The notes under the pieces: model-generated
Databases searched by the model: none
The model's input: the letters and a program-made list of their open reading frames with translations, nothing else
Told to the model about the DNA's origin: nothing
Part shown: piece by piece, positions 1-13,319 of the stretch
Layout of the letters: each line of letters starts with the position of its first letter
Numbering within the stretch: the first letter of the stretch is position 1
Assembly: GCF_028858725.1 (NCBI RefSeq)
Contig: NC_084760.1
Span: 8,382,867 to 8,446,866 of the forward strand
Direction: 5' to 3'
Length of the DNA stretch: 64,000 nucleotides
Source of the DNA: Colius striatus
Lineage: Eukaryota > Chordata > Aves > Coliiformes > Coliidae
Made by a program: the position numbers and the translations under genes

Positions 1-99
1 CCTGCAAGCCCAGACACAGAAAACGTGGCTTTTGCATCTATTATGTTTGAGCGGTGTCTGCTGCCCTCAGCCCCGGGGACTGGGGCCTGCAAGCATTCA

Positions 100-1636
100 A
101 CCTGTCCCACACTGCTTCTCTGCCACCAGCCTGTCCCACAGCCTGTCCCACACCGCTTCCCTGCCACCAACTTGTCCCACAGCCTGTCCCACACCGCTTC
201 CCTGCCACCAGCCTGTCCCACAGCCTGTCCCACACTGCTTCCCTGCCACCAGCCTGTCCCACAGCCTGTCCCACACTGCTTCCCTGCCACCAGCCTGTCC
301 CACAGCCTGTCCCACACTGCTTCCCTGCCACCAACCTGTCCCACAGCCTGTCCCACACCGCTTCCCTGCCACCAACCTGTCCCACACCGCTTCCCTGCCA
401 CCAACCTGTCCCACACTGCTTCCCTGCCACCAACTTGTCCCACAGCCTGTCCCACACTGCTTCCCTGCCACCAGCCTGTCCCACAGCCTGTCCCACACTG
501 CTTCCCTGCCACCAGCCTGTCCCACAGCCTGTCCCACACTGCTTCCCTGCCACCAGCCTGTCCCACAGCCTGTCCCACACTGCTTCCCTGCCACCAACTT
601 GTCCCACAGCCTGTCCCACACTGCTTCCCTGCCACCAGCCTGTCCCACAGCCTGTCCCACACTGCTTCCCTGCCACCAGCCTGTCCCACAGCCTGTCCCA
701 CACTGCTTCCCTGCCACCAACCTGTCCCACAGCCTGTCCCACACCGCTTCCCTGCCACCAACCTGTCCCACACCGCTTCCCTGCCACCAACCTGTCCCAC
801 ACTGCTTCCCTGCCACCAACTTGTCCCACAGCCTGTCCCACACTGCTTCCCTGCCACCAGCCTGTCCCACAGCCTGTCCCACACTGCTTCCCTGCCACCA
901 ACTTGTCCCACAGCCTGTCCCACACTGCTTCCCTGCCACCAGCCTGTCCCACAGCCTGTCCCACACTGCTTCCCTGCCACCAGCCTGTCCCACAGCCTGT
1001 CCCACACCTCTTCCCTGCCACCAGCCTGTCCCACAGCCTGTCCCACACCTCTTCCCTGCCACCAACTTGTCCCACAGCCTGTCCCACACCTCTTCCCTGC
1101 CACCAGCCTGTCCCACAGCCTGTCCCACACCTCTTCCCTGCCACCAACTTGTCCCACAGCCTGTCCCACACTGCTTCCCTGCCACCAACTTGTCCCACAG
1201 CCTGTCCCACACTGCTTCCCTGCCACCAGCCTGTCCCACAGCCTGTCCCACACTGCTTCCCTGCCACCAGCCTGTCCCATAGCCTGTCCCACACTGCTTC
1301 CCTGCCACCAGCCTGTCCCACAGCCTGTCCCACACTGCTTCCCTGCCACCAACTTGTCCCACAGCCTGTCCCACACCTCTTCCCTGCCACCAGCCTGTCC
1401 CACAGCCTGTCCCACACCTCTTCCCTGCCACCAACTTGTCCCACAGCCTGTCCCACACCTCTTCCCTGCCACCAGCCTGTCCCACAGCCTGTCCCACACT
1501 GCTTCCCTGCCACCAGCCTGTCCCACAGCCTGTCCCACACCGCTTCCCTGCCACCAGCCTGTCCCACGGCCTGTCCCACACCTCTTCCCTGCCACCAGCC
1601 TGTCCCACACCTCTTCCATGCTGGCAGCCTGTCCCT
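100..1636. repeat. 41-bp minisatellite with 29-bp short units
   Basis: About 38 head-to-tail copies of a C-rich unit occur here. The full 41-bp unit is CCCTGCCACC, then AGCCTGTCCC, ACAGCCTGTC and CCACACTGCT plus T. It contains an internal 12-bp duplication (the ACAGCCTGTCCC block), and a handful of units lack one copy of it and are 29 bp. Variants sit at two positions: AGCC/AACC/AACT after CCACC, and CTGCTT/CCGCTT/CTCTTC at the end. Units contain no stop in most frames, which is why several overlapping ORFs over 400 codons appear on both strands. None looks like a gene. The complementary strand contains GCTGGTGG and a GGTGGCAGGGAAG core resembling the classical hypervariable-minisatellite core. 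Confidence 0.97.
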
Positions 1637-4600
1637 GACCCCACTGGTTCTCAGCTCTACTGTAGTCTCCTGGTAAGGAAGAGCTGAGCAAAGTGGGGGA
1701 CTTTCCTTGGCACTTTCCTGTGAAAGCATTAAAGACATCTGGTCTGGGTGGTTACTAATCCCCAGGGCGCAGCTTGAAACAGGGTAGCCTGTCCCACATT
1801 GGGACCATGAGAATGAGCTGCCTGGCCTGAGGCTTCTGTGTCGTCTCTGCCCTGCACTGAGTGGTTTCAGGCCCAAGTAGCTTTTTTTCTCCTAATTTTA
1901 ATGAGCTCCACTAACAAGCTGACAGTGAAGAAGACAAGGTGACTGCTGAGGAGAGTATTGCTTGGAGTGTAGGGGATGGAGGCTGGCCTGAGCACATGAG
2001 GCAAGAGGCTCCTGATCCCTAAATGATAAACAACTTTTTTCCCTAGTGCTTGCAGGGAAGCTGTAACTTCTATTAATTAGAAACCAAGCCTGAGTTCCCC
2101 ACTGCTGTCAAAAAAAAGACAGGACTTGGGAGTTCCACTGGAGAATGTGAGGGAAAATGAGCTTGCAAAGCCAAAGCTGTGCAGGCCCGCAGAGAAGGTG
2201 AAGGCGAGGAGGATCCATGGCATGGACATTGTGTGGGTTATTGCTCCTCATTTGGGAGAAAAAGCCATGAGACCCAGGAATAAAAGTCCAACAGGAGGTT
2301 TTAAGAGTTTAAGAGACACTACTCCATCTCCCTCCTCCGACAGACACGCGCATGGCTACGGGCACCACTTCCATTTCGCTTGGAATTAATGGGATTATGT
2401 GCAGTGATAAAGGAGGCAGGGTACACTGAATTCTGCAAACACAGAGCTTCACCCTGTGCTGCTTGATCTTTAGGAAAATAAATAACATAAAATAGCAAGA
2501 ACCAATTCCAGGATGATTCAGTATGCAAATAAACTGTTCTTCATTACTCACGGCACACATAAATGCACACTGCTGACTGAGGCAGCAGAATAACACTTCA
2601 CTGTTCATTATTGTATCAGACAGTGATAATTGCAGTTAATATTTTCTTAGTAGTGTCTCTGAGAGTTTATTTATACTGTTAATAATAGAGCAGCTGTAAT
2701 GATGCCGACTGCCAGAGCTGTGGCCTTTTAGAAGCACTGTAGTGTGGCAACGGTATGGTGGTAATAGAAATCCAAGGAGAAAATGGTGTTTTCAGAGCAG
2801 ATGGGGCTAATTCAGTCCCTTTCACACACGTTCACATTCTCTAGTCTCTTTCTCACGCTAGCATGCGTGGGTACACGTGAGCATATGTAGACACGCACAC
2901 ACACAAATAGCTGTAAAGCACTGACTTCCACCCTCCCAGGAAGTCACATGTCAAGCTGGAAATGCCATATTTTTTCTAGGGCTCCTAGGGTAGGTGGCAT
3001 TTTCTACCCCTCATTTTCTGGGTAGATATTTAAAAATCTCACATATAAAGTAGAAAGGAGGATGTCAGTTCCTGGGCACGACCTGGAGCCGTGTGCGGGG
3101 TTGTGGCTATGCTGGAATACCTTTGCCCATCCTTCCCTGGCTTTGTCCATTTGACTGCAGGGCACTCCTGCTGAGCCTGTGCTTCTTTAGGGACTAAAAG
3201 AGCCGTTTACCTTTGCTCACAGCAGACATGAAACCTCAGCAAGAAGGCAAATGCCTCTGACTTTTTCTGGTGGGATTTAGGGAACCTAGCTGCTCTCCTG
3301 CCACCATGAGAGGCGTTAACTGCTTCTTGTGGAGGACAGGAGGGGACCAACTTTGCCAGATCAGCTGTGACTGGTTCTGTTCTCCTTGCAAACCTGCTTT
3401 GCTGGGCTGACCAGACACCGTTGGTGAAATATGAACACCAAGCAATGGGACAAAAGCCACCGAACAAAACCGATGCGAACCCAGAAAAATTGTGTGTCCA
3501 AAGACCGGAAATTAAAAGGCAAGGCAGGGAAGGAGGGGAAGGAAAAGTGGAACAAATGCAGCATTTGGCAGGTTTTGTTTTAAAAATACTATGCCTGCAG
3601 GAAGCTGGGTTATTTATACAGGGTTTCAGCCTATCAGTTAATAACTGTGATTGCCCGGTTACCTCATGAAGCGCAATAGTAAAGCCTTTGACGTTTGGTT
3701 CTTTCCACAACCCAACAAAAGCATCTCTGGATTGGAAATGTTAGAGTATTGACTGGGCTGCACTCTCTGCTACCCCGGCGTAAGGATGCCAGTGATTTTA
3801 CGTGCTGTGCCATGCCAGCGTGCAGTCACAGGCAGTGCCAGAATCGTTGGCATCATCAGCCCTGTGGAAACCGCGGCAGAGTATCCATGAGCTGTGTCGG
3901 GTGTTATCCAACGCTGTCTCCTGAGCCTCTCTTCTCCAACTCCTCTGTCTTCTGATGAAGTTCTGTTCCTCAGAGTGCAGCCTTGTGTTTTCCTAAATCC
4001 TATCTGACAGAGCCTGTTTCTTCCTCTCCTACGCTTCGCGAAGTGTAATAGTAGGGCTTGGAGTGAGATTCCTTGCTGTGAAGTACTCCTTGTTTGTATA
4101 AAGTAATTACCTTGCATTTAATGCACTGTGTATTTAACACACTGTATTACACAGTTTATTTGCATAAATAAATTCTGCCACGCTTAGGAAAGGAGAGTAT
4201 TGGTGTACTTTACAGGTCTTTGTGTAATTTTTCTGTATTGTTTTGTTTGCTTGTGTATTAGTTGCAGTTTTGGAAACTCTGAACCACTCCTCTAAGCACC
4301 CTTCTGAATTAGCAAATTCCTTCACACATCTTCATTTTTTGCCTGTTTTGATATTTCCTAATGTAACTCCGAAGCTTCTAGAGTTCCTTTCTTCATTCTA
4401 GAAGTTCTTAAACTGCTTTGTGTTTTCCCTTTTTCTCCCCATTTTGGCTCATGACGTGCATCTAAACAGATCTTTCACAGGCTCTTCTCTCACAATTTAT
4501 ATTCTGTGAAAGCTTTCCCACTCACTCCTCGCTGCTCAACACTTTCTCTCTCTTTTTTTTCCCCCCTATTCTGATGGAGGGGTCAGCTTAGTTTTCTTTT

Positions 4601-5565
4601 TGCAAAAAAATAAGGGACTGATTTTAATTTTAAATTACAGTTACACTTCTGATGATGCTCCTGGGTTAAAATCTCTTTGTCTCTGCCTGTTTCTTCACCA
4701 TCAGTTTCAGCACGGCTTGCAAGGGCAGACAAGGAGAGAAGGTGGCACTTCTGCTGAGCCATCCTCCTGTGTCATGCTTCTTTACTGAGTTCCAGGTTTC
4801 TTAAGGTGCAAGTTGCATTGGAAACACAAGTGTGTTGCAAACTGTTAGATATCACAGCCCTGTTTCCCGTAGCTTTATCTTCCATTTCATGCCTAAGTCT
4901 TTAAACCACTAATTAGAGTCACTGGTTTTTTATGTGTTCTTTGTTGATTCAGTCATGTTGTAGCCGAGTTGTTCCTTCAGAGAACAGGTTATTTGAAACA
5001 TACTCATCTCTCTTTCTAATGCCTCCACCTGGAGTCTGACCTCAGCAGCCTGAAAGTTCTCCATTACTTGCAGGGGTGTAAGGACTTCCCCTCTCCAGCC
5101 TAAGGGCAATTTTGCCCAAGGTGCTGCATGCCAGCGGGGATGCAGAGGGAGGTGAGCCCCGGTGCCAGCATGGCTGCCCCTCCAGCAACTCCACACAAAT
5201 CTGCTGGCTTTAGCTTTTGAGCTTCTCCTGCCAGACCATGGTCCAGAGCAGCAGCTGCAGGAAAATGTTGCCTGACGCTCAGCAAACTGCTGCAGGTGGT
5301 GAAGCCCAGAGCTGCCCAAAGGGCTGTGCCAGGGGACATCTGCCAGAGACCAATAGTTGGAGTAGATGTTATCCAGCTGGTGCATCCCTACATTGGAAAA
5401 GCATTGGACCTTCCCAGTCCTGTAGCCTTATGGTTTTGCAAGCATATTCGTTTCTTGCACTGAAATGTGTTAGCAGCAAAGTATTGGCACTTGGGCCTCA
5501 TTTCTGTCTTCCTTCTCGATAAACAGTGTATTTTGTGAAAGACATGGGAAATTCAACAACTGAAC

Positions 5566-5980
5566 CATAGAATCATAGAGTCATAGAATGGTAGGGGTTG
5601 GAAGGGACCTTTAGAGATCATCTAGTCCAACCCCTCTGCTCAAGCAGGTTCACCTAGATCAGGTTGCATAGGAACATGTCCAGGTGGGTCTTGAAGACCT
5701 CCAAGGAAGGAGATTCCACAGCCCCTCTGGGCAGCCTGTGCCAGGGCTCCCTCACCTCAGCACTGAAATAGTTTTTTCTTATATTTAAGTGGAACTTTTT
5801 GTGTTCCAGCTTCATCCCATTACCCCTTGTCCTGTTGCTAGCTACTATAGAGAAAAAGGATGTCTCAACCTCCAGACACTCATTCTTTAGATATTTATAA
5901 ATGTTAATAAGATCTCCCCTCAGTCTCCTCCAGACTAAACAGCCCCAGTTCCCACAGCCTTTCCTCGTATGAAAGATGCT
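5566..5980 (-). mobile_element. CR1 LINE 3' fragment
   Basis: The stretch begins with the complement of the CR1 tail (CATAGAATCATAGAGTCATA) and continues through the standard CR1 3' region (AGGTTGCATAGGAACATGTC, CTGGGCAGCCTGTGCCAGGG) to about 5,980. It is 5'-truncated, as is usual for CR1, and inserted antisense to BACH2. Short open stretches inside are remnants of CR1 sequence, not genes. Confidence 0.95.
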
Positions 5981-6114
5981 CCTCTTAACAGTTTCAGGGA
6001 TGGGAAGGATGCTGAAAATGCCCAGGGATACTGTCAGGATTTCCAAAAGTAAATTCTTCATTTTGATTTTAAGCCAATCTCACTTTTGAAAGGTCAAAAG
6101 AGCTTCGATTGGCA

Positions 6115-6610
6115 TTACTGTTGGAAAAGACCTTTAAGATCATTGACTCCAACCACTAACCACACACTGCCAAGCCCATCACTAAACTAAAACTCATGTA
6201 TCTAAGTACTTCATCTACATGTCTTTTGAATATCTCTAGGGATGGTGACTCCACCACCTCCCTGGGCAGCCCCTTCCAATGCTTAACAACCCTCTTGGTG
6301 AAAAAGCTTTTCCTAATGTCCAATCTAAACCTCTCCTGATGCAACTTGAGCCCATTTCCTCATGTTACTAGAGAGAAGAGATTGACTCCCACTTCCTCTT
6401 CAGGTAGTTGTAGAGAGTGATCATGTCTCCTCTCAGTCTCCTCTAGGCTAAACATCCCCAGCTCCCCCAGCTGCTCTTCATCAGACTTGTCCTTGTAGTG
6501 AGGAGCCCAGAACTGGACACAGTACTTAAGGTACATCCTCACCAGTGTTGAGTACAAGGGGACAATCACTTCCCTGGTCCTACAGGTCACAGTGTTTTTG
6601 ATACAGGCCT
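6115..6610 (-). mobile_element. CR1 LINE fragment, older subfamily
   Basis: The core GTTGGAAAAGACCTTTAAGA and the phrase CCAAGCCCATCACTAAACTA identify a CR1 subfamily distinct from the neighbouring copies. It continues through CTTTTCCTAATGTCCAATCT and GTCTCCTCTAGGCTAAACAT. It abuts an oppositely oriented CR1 at 6,611. Confidence 0.88.
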
Positions 6611-6942
6611 CTCATTAATATTTACAAATATCTAAATGGTGGGTGTCAGGAGGTTGGGGCATCCCTTTTTTTTTGTTGTATCCAGTGACAGGACAGTAAT
6701 GGAAAGAAGCTGGAACACAAAAGGTTCCATTGAAACGTAAGGAAAAACTATTTTCCTGTTGAGATGACAGAGCCCCGGCACAGGCTACCCAGGGAGGGTG
6801 TGGAGGCTCCTTCTCTGGAGATGTTCAAACCCACCTGGACATATTCCTGTGTGACCTGATCTAGGTGACCCTGCTTCTGCAGGAGGGTTGGACTAGATGA
6901 TCTCTAAAGGTCCCTTCCAACCCCTACCATTCTGTGATGCTG
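6611..6942 (+). mobile_element. CR1 LINE 3' end, sense orientation
   Basis: The fragment starts in the conserved ATTAATATTTACAAATATCT segment, passes through CTACCCAGGGAGGGTGTGGA and GATCTAGGTGACCCTGCTTC, and ends in CCAACCCCTACCATTCTGTG. It lies directly beside a minus-oriented CR1 of a different subfamily, so the pair reflects two insertions. Confidence 0.93.
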
Positions 6943-9537
6943 TTGGTGTTTTTCGCTGCCTGGGCACACTACTGGCTCATATAAATAAGTCTTGAAGCTT
7001 TGGATTAAGATAAGCATTGCACTTGGATCAGAGATTATTTTTACTTTTTTTAACTGTGATTTTTTATTATTATGATTTCTTGGACATCTGCTGGTTCTGT
7101 CTCCCTCTGTGGTCCATGTGACATTATTTGCCCCATGCTTGGGGACCAGCATTTTTGAGAATGCTTCAGAGTTGAAGCCATTAACCACAGTGAATTTGAT
7201 TTGGGAAAACCCAGCAATGCCTTAAGTCTCACTCCCCAGCCGTAGGTTACATGCCATCAAGCACTGGCATAACCAATAACGTGGGCATCGATCTGTTGAC
7301 TGTTTACACCATCTTTACGCTCGGGAATCGATTGCAAGCCGCTTGCCCGGCCGTCAGCACTGACGCACTTCTCACGGGCCGATGGACGCAGTTTGCAGTG
7401 ATTGTTTCCCATCCCTGAGGCGAGTCTAGCGGGAGGGACTTCTCCTTCCTCCCCATCTCACCTCCCGTGGTCGCATCTGCCACCCAGGAGCATCATGATG
7501 ATGCTCTGAGAGCACCGAGGCATGTTGGTCTGTCCACCCTTCGAAGTGGTAAGGAAGGAAGCCCTTTGAAGTGCTGCCCCTGGATGTGTTCGTTATGTCA
7601 GAGGGAGGGAAATGAGAAGTCACTTGGTTTCCTCCTTTGATTTGTAAGTGCTCTCACATAGGCAGAGTGTCTGGCCCAAAGCTGGGATTTCAAGAGGGAA
7701 GGTTGAGGGGAGCACCTGTGCTTTTTGGGGTTTTTTCAAAAGCACAAAATTGGAAGCTGGACAAGCACTTCCATTGCAGCATCTTTTGTGGAAGCAGCGC
7801 TGAAGGGGGTTAAGCATCTCCTTGAAGCTCTCAGCCTGACGCCTCAAGAGGCTGTTGTGGAGAATGCACTGAAATGATACCCAGATGCCCCTTAGCCCAG
7901 CTTCGGGGTGGCTTTGCTGCTGGATATTTCTTCAGTGGGACTTTCTGCTAAAAATAAAACTAAAACAAAAATACATGAGGTATATGAACCTCTCAAAGGA
8001 AGGAGCTGTGTGTCTGGGTTCTTGCTTCGCCCACCATGGCCACCATGCATTTGTGCCCAGAGTTGTCTGTCGGGGTGGTGGTGTGGTGACCTCCCACCTC
8101 TGTGATGAGATGCCAGGCTGTCACTTGAACTTTTGACCACTCTTCTGCCCAAATTTGCATGCACTACCTGAAGTGGCAGAATGCTAAACTGGATCCTGTA
8201 AGGTATCTGCTGAATTACAAAAAGTGGTTTTAGAGTGAAAACAAGGGCCTCTCTCCTTCACCCTTCTCTGTCAGCAACTTTTACAGTCTTTTCTTGTTTA
8301 AATGCCCAGGTTATACAAATATCTGCATCTGATGCTTCTCACCTAAGTTGAATTTTAGAGTGATTACTCATTTTAGGAGTTTCATGGCATTCTAAGCAGA
8401 TAGGGGAAATACATCTATAAACTGCTGGCGAGAGAACATTTAAATGCTGTTAAAGAGGGGAAATTACAGTAAAATACAGGGATGGCACTGGCTTACAAAA
8501 GTACTCTGCTGTTTATCATCTCTTTCTCTGGCTTTTTCCTGCCTCTTGTATGTTCCCACCCTATGTATCCTGACTGTGTACAGGCTTGCTTTGTGCATAT
8601 TTAGGGACAAACCACGTGGTGTCTAGTACCATTGACTTGTTTGAGCCTATCAATACATTTTAATCGTTCAGAGAGTCTCCCAAAACCAAGTGAGCGCAAG
8701 CTAGGAAAAACAGGATCTGCCAAGCTCCACCATCCCAAGTAAAAATAACTGAGTAAATAACTGGGAAGTCTCTTAACTCTTAATGGAATAACAGCTTTGG
8801 GGACTGGTTTTGGTTATCAGATTACACTCTGAAAATAACTTCTGCGCTATACTTGCAACTGGCTGTAAAAGAAAAAAATACAGCGTGTGCTAATTTTAGC
8901 AAATAAGATTAGAGTTAATATTAAATCCCAGAGACCTTCTTTGGGCTGTGGAAAATAATAGCAGCAGTTAACTGTCACTAATCTTACATCCTATTTCTAG
9001 CATGTGTTTGATTATATAAGTTGTAGTGTTAGGCACACGCTGGCCGAGTGAGAAGTTAGTGTGTTTGCTACGTCCATGGACTTACTAGACAAACTCGAGG
9101 GCTGAGCTCGTTATAAAAGCTTTCCACATGTGCCTTTAGCAACACTGAAAGGTTAGCAAAACGAGTACCACAGTAGGCCCACTACAAACCAGTATGCAAA
9201 TAATGGATTGATTTAGAGTGCTGCAGGAAACAGTTGCATTTCTTCTATGTTTCTATCCAGTTGTTTTAAGTTAATGTTTAGTTTGGGATTTGATCTTCAG
9301 CATGTGAGGTTTGATTCGATTTTCCTTTCTTCCCCACAAAATGCCTTAGTAATTAAATTGATGTTTAGAGATTAGAGATGAGGGGTTTCTAACTGTTTGT
9401 AGGTACCTGGTGATTAATTTAACCTGAAAATCAAAACACTAAAAATATAATCCATAATCCTGCAGGCAGCTTGCATGTTTCACAGAAAACCCGTCAGTAC
9501 TCTATTGATCTCAACGAGACTACTCAAATGCATAAAG

Positions 9538-9748
9538 AGATGGTGAGGAATTTCTTTACTCAGGAGAAATTTCTTTGCTGCAAGGGTTGTCAGGCATTGG
9601 AAGGGACTGCCCAGGGAGGTGCTGGAGTCACCAGTGGATGTTGCACTGAGGGAAAAGGTCTAGTGGTTGATAGGGCTGGGACAAAGGCTGCACTCCATGA
9701 AATTAAAGGTCTCTTCCAGCCCAAACGATTCTATAATTCTATCTGCAC
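9538..9748 (+). mobile_element. Diverged CR1 LINE 3' end
   Basis: Recognisable CR1 phrases are GGCATTGGAAGGGACTGCCC, AGGGAGGTGCTGGAGTCACC and the tail ACGATTCTATAATTCTATC. It is more diverged than the other copies and therefore probably older. Confidence 0.8.
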
Positions 9749-12700
9749 CTGTGGTACTCTGTCAGGACTTCTGCACTCTCAATGGGTCTGTAGTTCTGAC
9801 CATCTAATTTACCCTCAGTTTGATGGGATTGAGCACCTTATGTTCTGCATAACATAACACGGAGGGGAGGAGGGGGCTCTGCCCTCCCACACCACCTCAC
9901 ATGAACTTGTGCTTTGAATTTGCCCCAGATGTGCTTTATCTGAAAAGGAACAATTGCACATCTATTTGCTGTTGAACTTGGATGCTGCTTTCTAGATCAT
10001 CGGCACCGTGCCCTCGTTAACACAGAAATGAGGGATGGAAAAGACTACTAAATTACCCAAGCCCACCTCACCAGAACAAGGCTGTACTTTGTTAAGTTTG
10101 ACGTTACAGTACCCAGACATAAAGTATTCATCATCTTCCCTGGAAAGCTTTCCAAGATGGCACTGAATTTGCTGTTAAGCTGAGCATCAGGAAAAGATCC
10201 CTGTGGTTTTAATTTCTTCAGTTTCTTCTCACTGTGATGGGCAGTAGCACCCCACAGCAAACTAGACAATTCTTCTCTGTTCTTGATGTTAGTGTGCATC
10301 AGATTACTGTAAACATTCTCTCGCTCCGTTTTAGATATTGCCTTGCCAAGATTTACATTCCTACATGTTTACAGTACTCTTTCCTTGCTCTTCATCACTT
10401 TTCCCCTCTTTAAACTGAGTTCAGATTTGCTGGCATTTTACATGGGTTGACCTTCCACACTCCAGATGCAGCTTTTCATACAGATGCCATTCTGAGCAGA
10501 GTTACCAGACATCCATGTTTCCTTTGGAAATAACCTTTTCTCTTTTTTTTTTCCCCCATAAGAAATACTGTCTGTGCAGAATTGGAGGATCTTGTCTATT
10601 TGTCTGGAATTTTGAGACATCTGGAAGTCTGGGCAGACAGTTAATGAGCGTGCACTGATGAACTTTGCAGTGCACAACCGAGTCCAGACCATCCCCAGAA
10701 ATGTCAGACCTCTGCATGTGCTCTGAGGCCACGTCCTGTGTGTCCAAAACAGCGTGGAGGCCTCCACGGCATGCTTGATCAGCTGTTGTGGAGGAGACCC
10801 GATACCACGGGGAGCTGGAGGGAGTTCACCCACAGCACTCCATCTCCCGTGGTGCCTGTGGGCGTGTGTACAACTACAGTAAAAATAGAATTTCTGCCCT
10901 TGAAGTCCTTTATGAAAAGACAGCGTTCCTGACAGGAAAGTGAGCTAACTCTCCTCCTAATTTTGGAGTAGTGCGTGCCCGGTACTGGTAAAATGCTGTG
11001 CTAAAAGGGCTTTGTGTTTGCATCTGTCCTGCTGCCTCCTTTACTGGCATTTCTCATTGCAAACTCTCATCATAGCTTCTAATTCTCCCATCTGGCAGGG
11101 ATCAGTATTATTTTCTGTGAATTAGTCAGTTTTTCAGTAATGATGAAACCAACCAAAAGAGGAAGGAAGGCAGAGACTATAGGGACACAACTTTTTCTCC
11201 AGAAGGAAGCAGCATTGCCCAGAATACATCGAGGAAATATAATGAGAGGCGATGGAGGAAAATAAGGGAAGGAAGGTTTCCTCACAGGGAGGTTTTAAGT
11301 AGAATCTGGCAATGATCTCCCAAAGGAAGCAGTGGAAGTCTGGCCACTTAAATCAATTAAAACTAACCAGAGCATCGCACTCCACAGGACTCTGTAAGGA
11401 GAAAAGCGGTGTTGGGCTGAACTAAAATAGATTTCACGTGCTTATTTTCTGCCTGTATGTTGCCAGTAAATTCAATATGGCTCATGCTGATTAACAGCTC
11501 TCTTGGTGGTGATTATATCATTGCATGATATCCAGCCCATTCCTCAGTATCGTAAACTCATGGGGGCATGGACATACAGAACATGTCCCCTGGCTCGACT
11601 AAGCTCAGTCTGAAACACAAGCAGCAAATGAAGGGCTGGGGAACTTTTGTTTCTTTCACTTGAGCACTGGTCAGGCTTGCAATGGCCACAACACTGAAGT
11701 GACACAGACACCCACGCCATGGGCTGCACGCACCGTGTCTGTGGAGGCAGGAGCTGCACAAGGAGCCCCAGTGTTTGATCTCTTGGATTCCTGTAGAGCA
11801 AGAAGCTGTGCCAGAAGATAACTTCAATGAAGCTGCAGTACCCATGTACTCTGTGCACTAGGTGTATGGAAGGGTTTTTTAATGCATACAAGATCAGCTG
11901 GTGCTCGGAGCAAGACAAAAAAGTGACTCATCCTTAGACTTGAAGAGGTTTTTGGTATGTTTCAAGTCCTTTCCTGGTCTACCTTGAAAGATAAGAGAAA
12001 ACAAGTCTCCAAAGAGATGAGATCTTTGCTTTACTTTGCTGTGAGGGTCTCTGTGAGAATTGTTTTGTATGTACGCTTTGCCTTTTTCTCATATCTAGTC
12101 AATTACATTTAAACAATGGGGAAGGGTAGAAATTGGAATAGGACAAACAGTCCAAGAGCAGGGAAGTGGGAACTTGGCTTGGACAAGGTGCCCAGCAGAG
12201 ATTCCCACAAATTGACCTGCCTGCTTAAACATTGCTTTACATGAAAATAAGGTTTAAAAGCAAACAAATCTTGGACATATGTCATCTTATTTACAGGAGG
12301 GGAAAAAAGTCACCAGAGATTGCTGCTGGAGTGTGTTTTACCCATCCAGCAAAGGTGTCTCGCATGTAAATGGAGACTGTTACATCAGAGATCCCTTTCT
12401 GCAAACACAGATCAACTTGATTTCATTAACTTTTCCTTGGGATGCATCAGTCAGGCCAAATAATTTTAAAAGACTGGTTTTACCTCTTCCTACATAAATG
12501 CATGTGATGGTGATATACACACCTTGGAAGCCTTTTCATCCTCAATGCTCCAGCACCTTCTTGCCAGAATGCATCAGATGTAGGCAAGTCCCAAAGCTCA
12601 TGGGGCTGAGACAAGGGACCCTCCAACCTCGATGAAATCAATATTTAGACAGCTTGAGGCAACAGAGATTGCACTGGCTTTCAACACTTGTCAGCAAGCT

Positions 12701-13319
12701 TTGCATCCATTTGTTACCAAAGTTATTGTTTGTGCAGTTTGAAGCTTTGGCACTTGAGAGATTCCTCCCTGAGGGCAATGGCAAGCACCGGGTTCTGGAA
12801 AGGAAACTTTTCCCCTTTGGATCTAAAGAGTATGAGGGTGAGGAAGGCTGTGAAATCGGGCAAGATGTCATAATAAAGTCAGTGTGCATATTTGATCAGT
12901 GTTTTAATCATCATCCATCACGGAGGCATCTCCAGGCGTCGTGGGGAGCCTGCGATGCCATCTCGAGCTCTGTTTATGGTACATCCAGTGCAGAACATCT
13001 GTAACAACTGCCTTGCTGCAGTCTGTTACCACGGTGGTTTATTGGGAGTGAAAACCTGAGTCAGCGTGAGAGACAGCCTTACTGTGGGTTTGTATGAGTC
13101 ACCCCGAGGCTCTGCAGCGTGCCTGTGCTGGGGACAGCCGACTGGCAAGTGAAACCCTGGCCCGGCACAGAAAGTCATTTGAATTTGCTTTCCAGTCATT
13201 CCACCTAGTGGCAGATTGACACAACTGCCGGGAGAGCTGGGTTTGTGCTCCAGCGTCCCCTCTCATCAAAAGCGACCCAAAAACCCCTGACACTTTACGG
13301 CTGCTCCTCCAGACCTACG

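Noticed and set aside
25-1876. Five overlapping ORFs of 416-611 codons on both strands
   Set aside because: All are translations of the 41-bp minisatellite. Open frames on both strands arise because the unit lacks stops; there is no domain and no non-repetitive coding portion.
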